64,000 bases of DNA from Symbiodinium natans (taxonomy: Eukaryota > Sar > Dinophyceae > Suessiales > Symbiodiniaceae). A model generated the notes under the pieces. That model was not told the origin of the DNA and did no database searches. It saw nothing but the letters and a program-made list of their open reading frames with translations. The position numbers and the translations under genes were made by a program. Where the stretch lies: NCBI GenBank assembly GCA_905221605.1, contig CAJNDS010000517.1:56604-120603 (forward strand), in the 5' to 3' direction. This document shows positions 10,398 through 21,907 of the stretch, piece by piece; the first letter of the stretch is position 1; the number at the start of each line of letters is the position of its first letter.

Positions 10398-12990
10398 GCC
10401 GGCTCCATGTGTTGTAGCGGCTTTGCCACACGAGTCACGTTGGCAGGGCATGGCATGTCATGGCACATCTGTCCTCCGAGCAGTAGAGTTCCCTCATTGC
10501 CTTTCACAAATACCAGTATAATGCTTTTTTTGCAAGTGCAGAGTAAGTGCTTCCCGAGGCCACCTGACACATGAAGACCTCGAGCTCCTCGGCAATGCCT
10601 TTGGATGGGGCCAGCCGCAGCTTCTGCAGCACATGGTTAGGCCACTTCTTGCCGCCGCTATGTCGCGCATCGGCGTTCCGCCAGAGCTGAACGTGATGGA
10701 GAAGGTAGTGGAGAAGGCCGTTGTCAACGGCACCAGCTCCGCCTCCGAGGCATTCGTGGCGGCGGTTGATTCAGTCCTGCAGCAAGACATAGCAGTCCGC
10801 GACGTGCAGGCGATTGCAGCCGCCTATGGCCTGGAGGCCGAGCAGCTGTTCGAGCCAATGCTCGCAGGAATCTTCACCAAGGCCTGTGCTTCTAAGGCTA
10901 CGGTGTCCCACGGAGCGGTATCCAGCTTGTCGGCAGAACGGCTTGTGTCAGCTGCCAGGGAGGCGCTCACCGGCATGCCCAGTTTTGAGGCCCTGGAGGC
11001 TCTGGCGCCCACAGCGAACATTTCGCTGGATGCCTGCATTCAGTCCCTGCTGCTCCACCTTCTCACGGGCGTGTCAGCCCCGCCCGAGGTGCTGGAGCTG
11101 GTGCAGTCGGCACATCACACACAACTTTACGGAAGTCGCGACCTCCGGGTCCTGCTGCCGACGCTCATGAAGCAGCGCTACCTGACCTTCGTGGATGCCG
11201 AGATGCTGGGCCTCATTTGGGGCTTCGACCCTTCAATTTTGGGAGATGCGGAGGCTCTGGCAGCTAACACGCTCCGAGCAGCAGCGCACCAGGAGCAGGC
11301 TTCGCAGCTGATGCAGCTGCAGGCGGCCATCAGCAGGGTGAGGCAACGTGGATACCCCAAATATTCGGAGGTTCACCTGCTTGCTGATTTCCTTGGATTC
11401 GGAGAAGAGCTCAGCAGCCTGGTGGCAGAGCTTCTTCGCCTGACCTTCTCCCTCGTGGTGCGAGGATCGACTTCACAGGAGCTGGAGCCTTTGGAGGCCG
11501 CAGTTCTTCAGTCCGTGGCAGTGCAAGTTCTGGATCGAGGGCATCCGACCTTCGCAGACGCCAAGGCCCTTGCAGAGGTCTTCGGCATCAAGCTGGTCGA
11601 CCATGTGCTGCTACCGCTCATCAACCGCACCTTGCCGATGCTCTTGCCCGCGCTGCAGCAGTCGCAGCAGTCGCTCGTGCTTGATGTGCTTGCCAACGAC
11701 GCTGTTCCTGCGGCGCTGCTGTCGGGCGACATAACGAAGGTCCGTGTGGCGGACCTGGAAGCGTTAGCCACCGCACTTGGCTTGGACGTGGCTGAGCTCA
11801 TGTATCCCCTGATCAACGGGGCTCTCCTACAGATCAATGATGACTTGCCGCTCCCAGTAGATCATTCCAAGGTCGAGCAAGTGCGAGCCGCGATGCGTGG
11901 CATGATGGACCGCGGCTATCCTGTCTACGCTGATGTGGTCATCGTCGCGGGGCTTTTCGGCTTGGAGCCGAGTGACCTGGTCCTGCAGTTGCTCCTCTGG
12001 CTGCTGGAACGCATCGGAGCCCCTGAAACGCTGAAGGATTTGCTCCGACAGGCTGAGGACGTCGATGAGGTGGCATTGTCAGCCGTCCTCCCGGAGATGC
12101 TCGAGCGTGGCTATCCAGTTTACAGCGACTTCGAGATGCTGGCGGCAGCCTTCAATGCGGACCTGGTAAAGGATATCTTGAAGCCGCTCCTGATCACAGC
12201 CCTCGTCAAGGTCGGTGCACCGCAGTCCCTCGTGGACCTGGTGATGAACTTCCAGCCGGATAGCCAAGAACTCTCGGAGCTTGGGGACCTTTTGCCAAGA
12301 GTTTTGGAGCGCGGTTACCCTTTCTACTCCGAAGTCGAGATCGTAGCAGGGATGCTGGGTGTGGACCCTCTTGAGCACCTGCTGCAGCCGCTGGTCGTCG
12401 CCGTGCTGAAGGAGATCGGGGCTGAAGGGGATGTCGTGGATCGCATCGTCCAGTTTTCCTTGGACTCTTCGAACCAGGCTGTAGTTCGGAGCAACATCAT
12501 CTCCTGGCGTCAGCGTGGGTACCCAACTTATGCTGAGGTCGACGCCCTGGCAGCTGCCTTCGGCCTCGACATCCCGTCACTGCTCCGGCCCTTGATCCTT
12601 ACCTTCCTTCGGGACGTCGGCATCCCGCAAAGTGTTCTTGACCGTTTGCAGACTGCTCAGGTAGACATCAGTCAGATTCAGGCAGTGAGGCAGTCTCTCC
12701 CCGAGATGACGAGCAGGGGCTATCCCACCTGCTCTGAGCTTGATAGCTTGGCGAAGCTCTTTGCTTTGGACGTGGAAGATGACTTCATCAAGCCCTTGTT
12801 GGCCGCGGCGCTCGACACTGTCGGTGCTTCATCCGCGGTGTCTACCGTGGAGGCCTGGTCCGGGAGCTGTGCTGAGCTGGAGGCAGCTCTCACGAATATC
12901 CTGCAGCGGGGCTACCCCAGCTTCGCGGACTTGAGGGAAATCGCCCAGGTCGTTGATGTGAATCTCAACACGATTCTTGCCCAGATGACA
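5420..12990 (+). repeat. Array of about 37 helical protein repeats (RGYP/FGLD repeat) in gene A
   Basis: This is a protein-level repeat of about 65-75 residues. A typical unit reads xRGYPTYSDLxxLAAAFGLD, then L-KPLL-AAL-xxGAPxx and a variable helical linker. Clear units sit near 5466, 6090, 7495, 7688, 7885, 8107 and, after the intron at 10398-10558, near 11347, 11537, 11911, 12106, 12310, 12511, 12715 and 12907. I counted about 37, some degenerate. The pattern suggests three helices per unit and an alpha-solenoid. I do not recognise it as a named family. Units differ a lot from each other at DNA level, so the array is old, although the A and B arrays are nearly identical unit by unit. Confidence 0.8.
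10398..10558 (+). other. Intron 1 of gene A (161 nt, GC-AG)
   Basis: Removing it joins LSR-G to HLTHEDLELL and restores one complete helical repeat in frame; without splicing there is a stop at 10415. The 5' end is GAG|GCCGGC and the 3' end CCCGAG|GCC, so GAGGCC is repeated at both edges. The counterpart in gene B is 132 nt. The outer parts are alike but the middle differs. Confidence 0.85.
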
Positions 12991-14374
12991 GATGGCGGCC
13001 AGGAGTCTGAGGTTGCTCAGGCGCTTCTTCGATTGCAGACCTTGGTCAGCGAGGGCCAGACCTTGCTCAGTGTTGTCAGCTCTGGTTCTGACACGGCCGC
13101 CGTCGACCTCGCATCCAAGCTGAGCGATCTCCTCACAGATGCCTCCAACTCTTTGGACACAGATGCCGCTGAGGGGCAGGCAGGTGAGGATTTCGAGCAA
13201 GTAGCCCTCGCATCCATGGAAAGCATCGGTGGGCCTGCTCTGAGGCAGGTGGAATCGTACCTTGCAGCAAAGCTAGAAAATCCGGCCGGCCACGTAAGCT
13301 CGCTCCTGGGAATGAGCTTGGGGGATGGCACGCCCTTGTGCCCAGGCCAGCTGGACGCCAGTCTAGACATCTTCCTTGAGGGCCTGCAGAGGATCAAGGG
13401 TCACCGCACGGTGCAAAGCCTGCAGGAGCTGGCCAGCATGATCCTTGAGTTTACGGAGATGGGCTATGTTCTTGTGGATGGTTCCTGGCAAATCCATGAC
13501 TTCGCTGTCTTCCTGAAGATGTTCAAGGTCTGTGCAAATGTTCCCTATGTCAACTTTGTTTGTAAGCCGATCTACAAGATAGGGAAAATCATCCTCAAGC
13601 TTTTCAATTCTTTCTTAAAGCCGCCCGCTGAATTTCTGGAGAAGTTCGTGCTGGAGCCTGCAACCAAGCTGGGCAACGCCATCCACGAGGGTATCTCCCT
13701 AGCAAGCAACTTCTTGGATGGTGCTGGCCTGGCCATGAGCAACTTGCTAAGACCCCCGGCAGAAGTTTTTCAGCGCATCGCTGAGGAGCTGAATATATGC
13801 GTTCTTCTGCAAGAGGTTTTGCCCTTGCACCACATAACTGGCCTAGTATTGAAGTTGCTGGATGCAATCCCAATTTTCAAGGTTTGGCCAAGCAACCCTT
13901 TCAACGCCATTCCTAGCACTGTGTTTGCAGCCTTCAGTGCCATCGACAGAACAATTGGTAGGTTCACTGGTCTTCTCGAGCCTCTTTATGATTTCCTCGG
14001 CCACTCATTCGAGTTGTGCATCCCACTAGGCTTCACAGACATATGCTGGGAGTTTAGCGTTCTCCAAATACTTTACGGCTCTGGCCCATTTGCAATGTTT
14101 CAGATGGTACTGCAGCCGCTAATGGGCTTCTTGAACCCTACACGAATCATAGAGGATGTGCTCCTCAAGATGTTCGGAGACAAGTTCCTGGACGGAGTGC
14201 TGCCCTTTTATGCCAAGGACCTTATTGATTTTCTGCCTGCGCTTGAGAAGCCCAGCTGGCTCAATATTCCGGACTTCAGGTCCCTGATGGAGAAATTCAC
14301 AAATCCGAACTTCTTGGAGGAAGTGGAGAAGGCACAAGCGGAGACCATGAACGGCTGCATTTTTCAGAACACAG
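10559..14374 (+). CDS. Gene A, exon 2: rest of helical-repeat array and a diverged helical region
   Basis: The exon opens inside a helical repeat and carries about 13 more units, including the most regular ones (11.9-12.9 kb, where RGYP and FGLD are clearest). From about 13,000 the repeat fades into a helical, Ser/Asp-rich stretch. From about 13,440 to the end the sequence has hydrophobic helices and almost no DNA similarity to gene B (51.31 kb on), although landmarks such as NLLRPP and WPSNPF are shared. It ends in CIFQNTG, the start of a PAN-like cysteine region completed in the next exon. The first Met of the open frame (10633) is internal, since the reading frame and the repeat run through from 10559. 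Against B there is one whole-codon difference near 10,970 (ALTG against ALTTG). Confidence 0.85.
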
Positions 14375-14473
14375 GCGGGCGATTTAGCGAAGTTTGGGAC
14401 CACCTCTTTCTATTACCTGCCCCTTCGAAATAAGTCGCATCGTTCAATCGTTTTTGTGCTGACACACCCATAG
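14375..14473 (+). other. Intron 2 of gene A (99 nt, GC-AG), absent from gene B
   Basis: ACAG|GCGGGC at the 5' end and CATAG|GTCTG at the 3' end. Splicing joins FQNTG to LQDEEGEVVHDCD, matching the uninterrupted FPDTGLADEN...VHECD of gene B at about 52,240-52,290. The unspliced frame stops at 14431-14433. Gene B has no intron at this point. Confidence 0.82.
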
Positions 14474-17400
14474 GTCTGCAGGACGAGGAGGGCGAGGTTG
14501 TCCATGACTGCGATAGCGGACGTTTGGTTTATTGGGCGGCTCAGTGCGACACCCGCTGCAACAACTGCGAGGCATGTGCCCGTTGGTATATGAGTCCATC
14601 GGATGATGGTGACGGTCAGATCTGCCATTTGAGGTCTGCTGCAGCTGGCTACACTAGACACGATGGAGCAACTGTTGGTTTGGACAAGATGTGCGCGAAG
14701 AAAGACCAGCTGTATTGGGACGAGGAAGGCATGGGAGCGCTCTGCAGGGGTGAAATGTTCCTGACGGGCATCCAGTCAAGCGAAGACTGTGCGCTCCTCT
14801 GTGGTCACGATGCAGAGTGCGAGGTGTACCAGTTCCATCCGATGCTGCGCCAGTGCATCGTGGGTCGTTCTCTTGACTGCAATGGCGACTCGGGATGGAC
14901 AGGCGGCCGCAAGAAGCCAACGGCAAGGGAGGAGATGAGCAAAGCTTGCAAGAACTTCGATCGTGCCTCGGAGCTGCAACGCTCTGGCCAAGTTGACCTG
15001 GAGCCAGATCTGCAAGAAGCAGTGGACATGTCTCAAAGCACTTGTTTTCAGGCGATGTGCGGTTTCGTGCGATCCAAGCTGGACTGCAACAATGAAGAGC
15101 AGACGCGACGGAACCGTCGAATCAGACAGTACTGCAGAGAGCTTCCAGAGTGGACCATGGGCCCATGGACAGCATGCAGCAGAGACGATGGTGCTCCAGG
15201 CCTTTGTGGTGAGGAAGGTGTCCAGCATCGCACCGCTACCTGTTCGCACGATGATGTTGACATGTGTGTCCAAGTGTCTGGCACACCAACGGAACATCAA
15301 AGCTGCACGATCCTTGATGTTTGCACGTGGAGTGAGGCAGAGTGGGGCAACTGTGATGCAGCTGCCTGTGATGTGCCTGGGGTCCGCACCCGGGAAGTCG
15401 AATGCAACTCTGTCGACAAATCAGAGGCTCCCTGCATCAAGAAGGGCTTACCAAAGCCGCTTTCTACAGGCACTTGCTGGAGGGAGGGCTGCGATGAAGT
15501 GTTGGATGCCCCATCTGATGTCCCATATGAGTGCAGCCCAAGGAGACTGGCCTACCGGCAGGTGCTGTGGGCGAACACATCGAACGCATCGCGCGATACT
15601 CCAAAGACTCTGAAGATGTCAGCCTCAAAGCGCAGGTTGGATGACGGGACTGAGCATGGTGGTATACTGACAGCCGAGCAGTGCGCTACCTTAAGTGCAG
15701 AGGCCGGCCTGTGCGCCATCATAGCTGGGTCCGAGGTTCCCATTGATGAAGGTGGAGCTGCTGGGCTTAACCTTCAGCAACGAATGTGCCAAAGCAAGCA
15801 GCTGGATGAGATTCTAGGCGATCTGCAACAGATCAGTAGCAAGCTGGACTCTCTCAAGGATCTTGCAGCTGCAGGCTTCGAGGAGATTAGCAGCCAACTG
15901 GACGAACAGACCGAGCAGCTCACCGAAACAATGGCAGAGCTGGCCGAAGAGTCTGTTGCCGAGCTCAAGGCTCATCAGAAAGCCATGGAAAGGCAAATCG
16001 TATCAGAGATGGACGAAAGTATTGCGGCGACCCGACGGTACATGTCCTGCAAAGCATCATCTGACAGGAAAGCTATCGTTCAGCATGTCGACAAGGTGAC
16101 AGAGCAGCTGAGTGCAGAGCTGGGATCCCTCCGAACAGGTCTGTTGGACGGATTTAGGCGCACGACTGAGCAGATCAACGGCATGGAGGGCCGCCTCATG
16201 GAAAGCCTAACAACAGCAGCGGACGATATTGTTGACGGGGTCAACAGCCAGATACAAGGTTTGCAGGCGCGACAGGCCACCTTTCTCTTTGAGGCCTTGA
16301 CAAACGCGAGCAATCGCATAGATGAGAGGATGCAAAGCCAGACAGAAGAGGTGGAAATGATCGTACGATCAGAAGTCACAGCTGCACTCGTAGAGATGGC
16401 CAGCATCCAACGCGATGGCACCGACGATATAATGCATGCTCTGGGTGACACGCGTGCTGCCATAATGTCAAGCTTGGACGACATATCCAACACGCTGATC
16501 GATGCACTGGAGGCACAGGCAGACGACCTGGGTGCAGTCTTGAGCAGGCTGTCCACCACCATCTCGCGGGAGCTGGTCGCCCAGGCGGATGCAGCGGAGG
16601 TCCGCGCAGCCAGCCGCTCGGAGCAGCTGGAGCAGCTTCTGGCATCTGCGATAGAGAGCTCTTCCTCCGAGAACAGGGCCTTGCTTCAGAGCCTCCGATC
16701 TGAAGTGGTCAAAGGTCGAGCAACGGCCATCACAGCAGTCCAGGAGGTTGTGAACAACTTCCGCTCAGAGGTCTTGCAGGCAATTGCTACTCCGATGGAG
16801 CTGGTGCTCCGCAGTACCGACAGCATCCAGGAAGGAATGGCACAGGGCTTTGCGGACATCGCTTCAGATATGGACACCATGTCAGCCGAGGTCCAGCAAA
16901 ACCAGCAAGCCTTGGTTGCTCTCGTGACGCAGTCGGAAGGGGCGATGGTGAAGCTAGATGGAATACAGCAAGGTATTGCAGCACTTAGTGCAGAAGTCGC
17001 TCGTCTGAACGCGGACGTGCTGGAAGGCCAGAGGCGCTTGACAGAGGCAGTATCCGTCCTGAACACCCGCTTTGACACGTTGTCTCACCTGGTCGAGGAC
17101 ATCTTGCGCAAGCAGAAGGACTTTCACCTCAGCGAGATGTTGGAGCGCTTCAGGACCTCGTCAATTTTGATTGACGGAGCTTTCCTAGACTTCGCTCAGG
17201 TCTGGCTGCCCAACACGACAGGCCACACAAAAGCCCTCGGGCAATTGATGCAAGAGTGTGTCCGTTGCAGGACAGGCGTCACAGCGTTTGCAGAGTCTTT
17301 TGACATGGGCCAAAACACGAAAACTTACCTCCTGGGCCAGCTGCATGGTCACTGGAGCACAGCGCGTGACCAGTTTGCCACGCTCGCCAGCATCCTCGTC

Positions 17401-18324
17401 GAGAGCCAGCTGCTGAAATTGCATTTCGAGTCGGCGGCCCTGCTTGTGACACAGGAGGAGATGAAGGCTCTCCATCGCCAGCTTGCGCCCGTGCCATCAG
17501 AGTTCTGCAGCGTGCTGCTTGGCCCAGCTGCTGCGAAAGCAATTCGCTCGCTGATCTTGCAGAAGCTGCAGCAGCCCTTGTCCCTTGCTCGGCGCGTCAG
17601 TTCAATCTGGAAGCAGGTGTTAAGCATGGCCAGCGAGCAGCAGAGCATGGGCCGAACCGTAGGGACCGCTGACCTGGAGTATGTGCGCACGGCCTATGTT
17701 GCCGTACTGAAGGATCTCATGCGCCTTCGTGACAGGGTCATCGATCCCAGTGACAGCATCATGCGGCAGTTTCACGTGCAAATTCTGGATGTTCACCTGC
17801 CTCAGCTGTGTCCTGCCCCTCCGGCCTGCGTGTCCCAAGTCTTCATACAGCACCAGGAAGCCCGCACAAACGAGCTTGTCGCCTGGCGGAGAGAGCAGGG
17901 GTCTCTGACCGTGGTCAGGCGGCCATCAAATCTGCTCAAGCTGCAGGGCATGTTTGCCTGGAACGTGGATGCAGCAGACGAGTCAACATTTCCAGCGCAG
18001 CTCCCGCCGGAATTTGCGCAATCCGTATACCTTTGCGAAGGCACGGGCAAGGCCCTCCGTGCCCACAGCGCTGCGGATGCAACGAATGCCAATGTGTCCA
18101 TCCTCGCTGAGGCCTTCCGCTTCTGCGGCCTTCCCTTTTCGTCCATTGACAGCTCCGAGCCCCGCTGCAGTTCGAGCAGCTATGGCGCCTTCCCTGTTGA
18201 CAGCTGGACGCCTGGCAGTGGAGTCAAAGACGATCTTTTCTTGCAGTGGGAGCTGGAAGCCCGAGAAGAAGGCCTTACGGATGCGGCGACTGTTTGCGGA
18301 AATGGCCAGGTGGAGTTCGGAGAG
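14474..18324 (+). CDS. Gene A, exon 3: PAN-like, TSP1-like, long coiled coil, start of a DUF4215 repeat
   Basis: It begins with two PAN/apple-like cysteine regions (about 14,500-14,680 and 14,735-14,910; the second has CEVYQF and CIVGRSLDC), then two TSP1-like segments (15,140-15,500; WTMGPWTAC and WSEAEWGNC). From about 15,790 to 17,130 there is a long heptad-rich coiled coil, with repeated LEQLL, QEVVNNF and DIASDMDTM motifs. A helical region and a cysteine-bearing domain (17,800-18,200) follow. The exon ends in CGNGQVEFGE, the first half of a DUF4215 repeat that resumes after the 9.8-kb intron. Similarity to gene B is low before about 16,540 and near identity after it, except 17,215-17,335. 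In B the coiled coil is broken by an intron that A lacks. Confidence 0.85.
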
Positions 18325-18360
18325 GCGCAGATTGCGCACACTTGTTTTGCAATGGCTTGA

Positions 18361-19514
18361 TTTATGGAGTCGGGCTGTCGCCCATGGCCGGCCGTTGTCC
18401 GAGCAGACAAGGACTTGGGTATGGGTGCTGGGCACCGGCGTTTAGGGGCCTGGAGGTCAACAACAAAGCTCAACAAGATCAATAGCAAAAAGAATAATCA
18501 CGAACACTAGCGCCGCTAGGCTTGAGTCTCTGCTTTAGCAGGGGACCGGCAAAATCCCTCAGAGTTGTGAACGAATTGAGAACATCGACGAAATCGAGGG
18601 AGGGAGGGGGGCCGGTCAGTAAAAGGGCGAGTGCGGGTGGGGCACCAATTTGTCAAATCCATCACTATTGTTTGTAAACAAGGCCAGGAACCCAACAACA
18701 ATCCGAATTATAAGAGCGCTGGACTGAAATCCCCACGTTTTCAGTCTGTTCCACATGCACATGTTAGATAATAGTGTGATGCAGGGTATACCGTTGATTA
18801 CATCAAGCGAAAAAACCATCTCACACCGCGTGATCCCGTGCCATCATGTTATGGTGTACTTCTCGGAAGAGGATAGACTTTGTGTTCCAAACTGCGGGTC
18901 CAGTAATGTGTACTGCGATTCAACGAAAATCCTTTCAGCTGTGGACGCGTTTCTTCTTCCCGCGCCATCCCCGCGCCGATTCAACGAACATCTTCCCGCC
19001 TTCCCGCGACGTTCCTTCCCCGCTTCCCACGCCATCCCCGCGCCAATTCATCTGAAATCCCGCCGCATCCAATTTTGTACCTAAACGAGAACTCAATATC
19101 AGAGATATTTTTGGATACCTCGTCTTAGGATCCAGACGCATAGCTCAACTGCTGTGTTTCGTGCATTTACCTGCTGCGCTCAAGTGCACGAGCCCGGCAA
19201 GTGTGAATCCGGGCTTCAGGGTGTCTGTTCAGCTTCGGCATCCCGGCCTTCACTGCCGCGTTTGGCCCCCAACACATGGCGAACGCATACGAACACAGCG
19301 AGTCCAGTATACTGCATTTGTATGACAATTCAACGCGTTGGAGGTGCTAAACGCGTCTGCTATTAACTGCTTCGCTCCGTTGCTCCGTTGCTCCATGCTC
19401 CGTGCCGACGTCCCCGCCACGCTCATTGGCGCAACTCCGCTCCGTTGCTCCGTTGCTCCGTGCTCCCGCTCATCGGTGGTGCTCCGCTCCGTTGCGTGCT
19501 TTTCTCCAAGCTCA
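18361..19514 (+). repeat. Intron 3, left part: mostly unique, with dispersed GCGCCATCCCCGCGCC-type and CTCCGTTG repeats
   Basis: At 18,955-19,055 the words TTCCCGC, CGCGCCATCCCCGCGCC and TCAACGAA recur. The same words return at 26,335-26,420 and 26,460-26,650, which suggests one dispersed repeat family. At 19,370-19,500 CTCCGTTGCTCCGTTG recurs in short tandem. Otherwise I see nothing. Confidence 0.5.
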
Positions 19515-20403
19515 ACACCAGTGTATGTCACGCCCTGTGTTTCTCGCCGAGGTCAACTCTCGTGCATGTCACGCACGCCCGTGCATGTCACGCCCTGTGT
19601 TTTCCTCCGAGGTCGACGCCCGAGCATGTCACGCCCCGTGTTTTCCCCGAGGTCAACGCTCGTGTGTGTCGCGCCCTGTGTTTTTCTCTGAGCCCAAGCC
19701 CTGTGTACGTCACGCCCTGTGTTTTTGTCCGAGGTCAATACCCGTGTATGCCATGCCCTGTGTATTTTTTCCGTGTATGTCACGCCCTGTGCTGTTCTCC
19801 GAAGTCAACACCCGTGCATTGTGTATGTCAGGCCCTGCGTTTTTCTCCGAGGTCAACACCCGTATCTGTCATGCCCTGCGTTCTTCTCCGAATCAACGCC
19901 CGTGTATGTCACGCCCTTTGCTCTTCTCCGAGGTCAACACCCGTGTGTGTCACGCCCTGTCTTTTTCTCCGAGGGCACCACCCGTGAATGTCACGCCCTG
20001 TGTTTTTCCGCGAGGTCAACACTCGTGCCTGTCGCGCCCTGTTTTTTTTTTCTCTCTCCCCGAGGTCAAGGCTCATGTATGTCACGCCCTGCGTTCTTCT
20101 CAAAAGTCAACACCCGTGTCAGTGTGTGTCACGCCCTGCGCTTTTCTTGGGGGTCAAAACCCGTGTATGTTACACCCTTTGTTTAACTCCGAGGTCAACA
20201 CCAATGTTCGTCATGCCCTGCGTTCACCGAGGTCACTATGTCACGCCCTGTGTTTGGTCCCTGAGGTCAACACCCGTGTATGTCACGCCCAATGTTTCTC
20301 GCCGAGATCGACACCGTGTATGTCACACGCCGTGTTTTTCTCCGAGGTCAGCCGTGCACGTCACGCCCTGTGTTTGCTCCGAGGTTGACACCCGTGTATG
20401 TCA
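19515..20403 (+). repeat. 41-bp minisatellite, left block
   Basis: About 20 degenerate copies of a ~41-bp unit with core TGTCACGCCCTGTGTTTTTC then TCCGAGGTCAACACCCGTGTA. Copies vary by a few bases and small indels, so the translated frame shifts. The same repeat continues at about 24,812-25,165, after the 65-bp satellite region, as if one array had been split. Confidence 0.85.
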
Positions 20404-20514
20404 AAAGGGTGGAGGCCCGGTATGAGACTATCTGTACCACTTAGAGGTATACCGCCCCTGTGTCTTTTTTAGGGCCCAATGGTAGAGGTATAGCTAATAC
20501 GCTTTCTAGAGTTT
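20404..20514 (+). repeat. Leader segment 1 of the composite satellite unit
   Basis: Begins AAAGGGTGGAGGCCCGGTAT and ends at GGTAGAGGTATAGCTAATAC. It recurs almost exactly at about 21,908-22,015 and in shortened form at about 24,398-24,465, each time just before a 65-bp array. Confidence 0.75.
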
Positions 20515-21465
20515 AAGGTTTTCCCAGGTCTGCTTGCTCGGCGGAAAGGTTCTATGGCCCGAACCTGGGTTTCAAGTTTAAGGTTTTCCCAGGTCTGCTT
20601 GCTCTGCGAAAAGGTTCTATGGCCAGAGCCTGGGTTTCAAGTTTAAGGTTTTCCTAGGTCTGCGTGCTCTGCGAAAAGGCTGTATGGCCCGAATCTTGGT
20701 TTCAAGTTTAAGGATTTTCCAGGTCTGCTGGCTCTGCGAAAAGGTTCTATGGCCCGAACCTGGGTTTCAAGTTTAAGGTTTTCCCAGGTCTGCTTGCTCT
20801 GCGAAAAGGTTCTATGGCCAGAGCCTGGGTTTCAAGTTTAAGGTTTTCCTAGGTCTGCGTGCTCTGCGAAAAGGCTGTATGGCCCGAATCTTGGTTTCAA
20901 GTTTAAGGATTTTCCAGGTCTGCTGGCTCTGCGAAAAGGTTCTATGGCCCGAACCTGGATTTCAAGTTTAAGGTTTTCCCAGGTCTGCTTGCTCTGCGAA
21001 AAGGTTCTATGGCCAGAGCCTGGGTTTCAAGTTTAAGGTTTTCCTAGGTCTGCGTGCTCTGCGAAAAGGCTGTATGGCCCGAATCTTGGTTTCAAGTTTA
21101 AGGATTTTCCAGGTCTGCTGGCTCTGCGAAAAGGTTCTATGGCCCGAACCTGGGTTTCAAGTTTAAGGTTTTCCCAGGTCTGCTTGCTCTGCGAAAAGGT
21201 TCTATGGCCAGAGCCTGGGTTTCAAGTTTAAGGTTTTCCTAGGTCTGCGTGCTCTGCGAAAAGGCTGTATGGCCCGAATCTTGGTTTCAAGTTTAAGGAT
21301 TTTCCAGGTCTGCTGGCTCTGCGAAAAGGTTCTATGGCCCGAATCTGGGTTTCAAGTTTAAGGTTTTTCCAGGTCTGCTTGCTCTGCGAAAAGGCTCTAT
21401 GGCCCGAGTCTTGGTTTCAAGTTTAACACGTTTTCTAGAGTTTACGTTTTCCCAGGTCTGCTATG
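20515..21465 (+). repeat. 65-bp satellite, array 1, with a 195-bp three-unit higher-order repeat
   Basis: The unit core is AAGTTTAAGGTTTTCCCAGG, then TCTGCTTGCTCTGCGAAAAG and GTTCTATGGCCCGAATCTGG. Variants marked GGCCAGAGCC recur at 20,621, 20,816, 21,011 and 21,206, exactly 195 bp apart, so three distinct 65-bp monomers form a block repeated about four times. Confidence 0.88.
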
Positions 21466-21907
21466 TTCCTAGTCCCATAAACATCTCAATACCCGGGTTT
21501 AAAGCACGAGAAGTGTGGAAAGGAATAGGAAAGGAACGCGATACCCGTCAGTTCCCTACAAAATTTGTGGGTCTTGACACCAAGCCGAAAAGGGACGCGA
21601 AGGAACCCTCCAAGCGGAAATCCCTATGGTGGGGAACGCGTTCCTTTTTTCCCGCTGTGGGAGAATAGTATTATTCTCCAACAGCAGAAAACTGTAATGC
21701 CCAAAACTGGCCTAAATGCTGCGTAAATGCTGCGAAACTTTTTTGGGCTACTAGTGGTTTCCAGTTCTTTCTTTCTGTTTTACATATGACTTATAGTTCC
21801 TAACACGTTGCAAACACGTTCTCTAACACATTAAAAGCACGTTTAGTTCAAAGAGCTCATACCTCTCCTCTGTCTTTTTTCATTTTTGACACGGCCTTTT
21901 CGCACGG
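21466..21907 (+). repeat. Tail segment 1 of the composite satellite unit
   Basis: A non-tandem stretch of about 440 bp, beginning at TCCCATAAACATCTCAATAC and ending near the TTTTCGCACGGAAAAG words. It recurs with high similarity at about 23,968-24,397. It includes GTGGGAGAATAGTATTATTC. No coding signal. Confidence 0.75.

Noticed and set aside
10400-10560. Reading the stops near 10,415, 14,431, 18,358, 48,311 and 58,580 as gene ends or disabling mutations
   Set aside because: Each lies just past an AG|GC junction after which the same domain continues in frame; the intron model explains all of them in both copies.
19402-20388. 328-residue open frame in the 41-bp minisatellite
   Set aside because: Overlapping frames give equally long translations, the period is not a multiple of three, and the region is intronic and absent from gene B.
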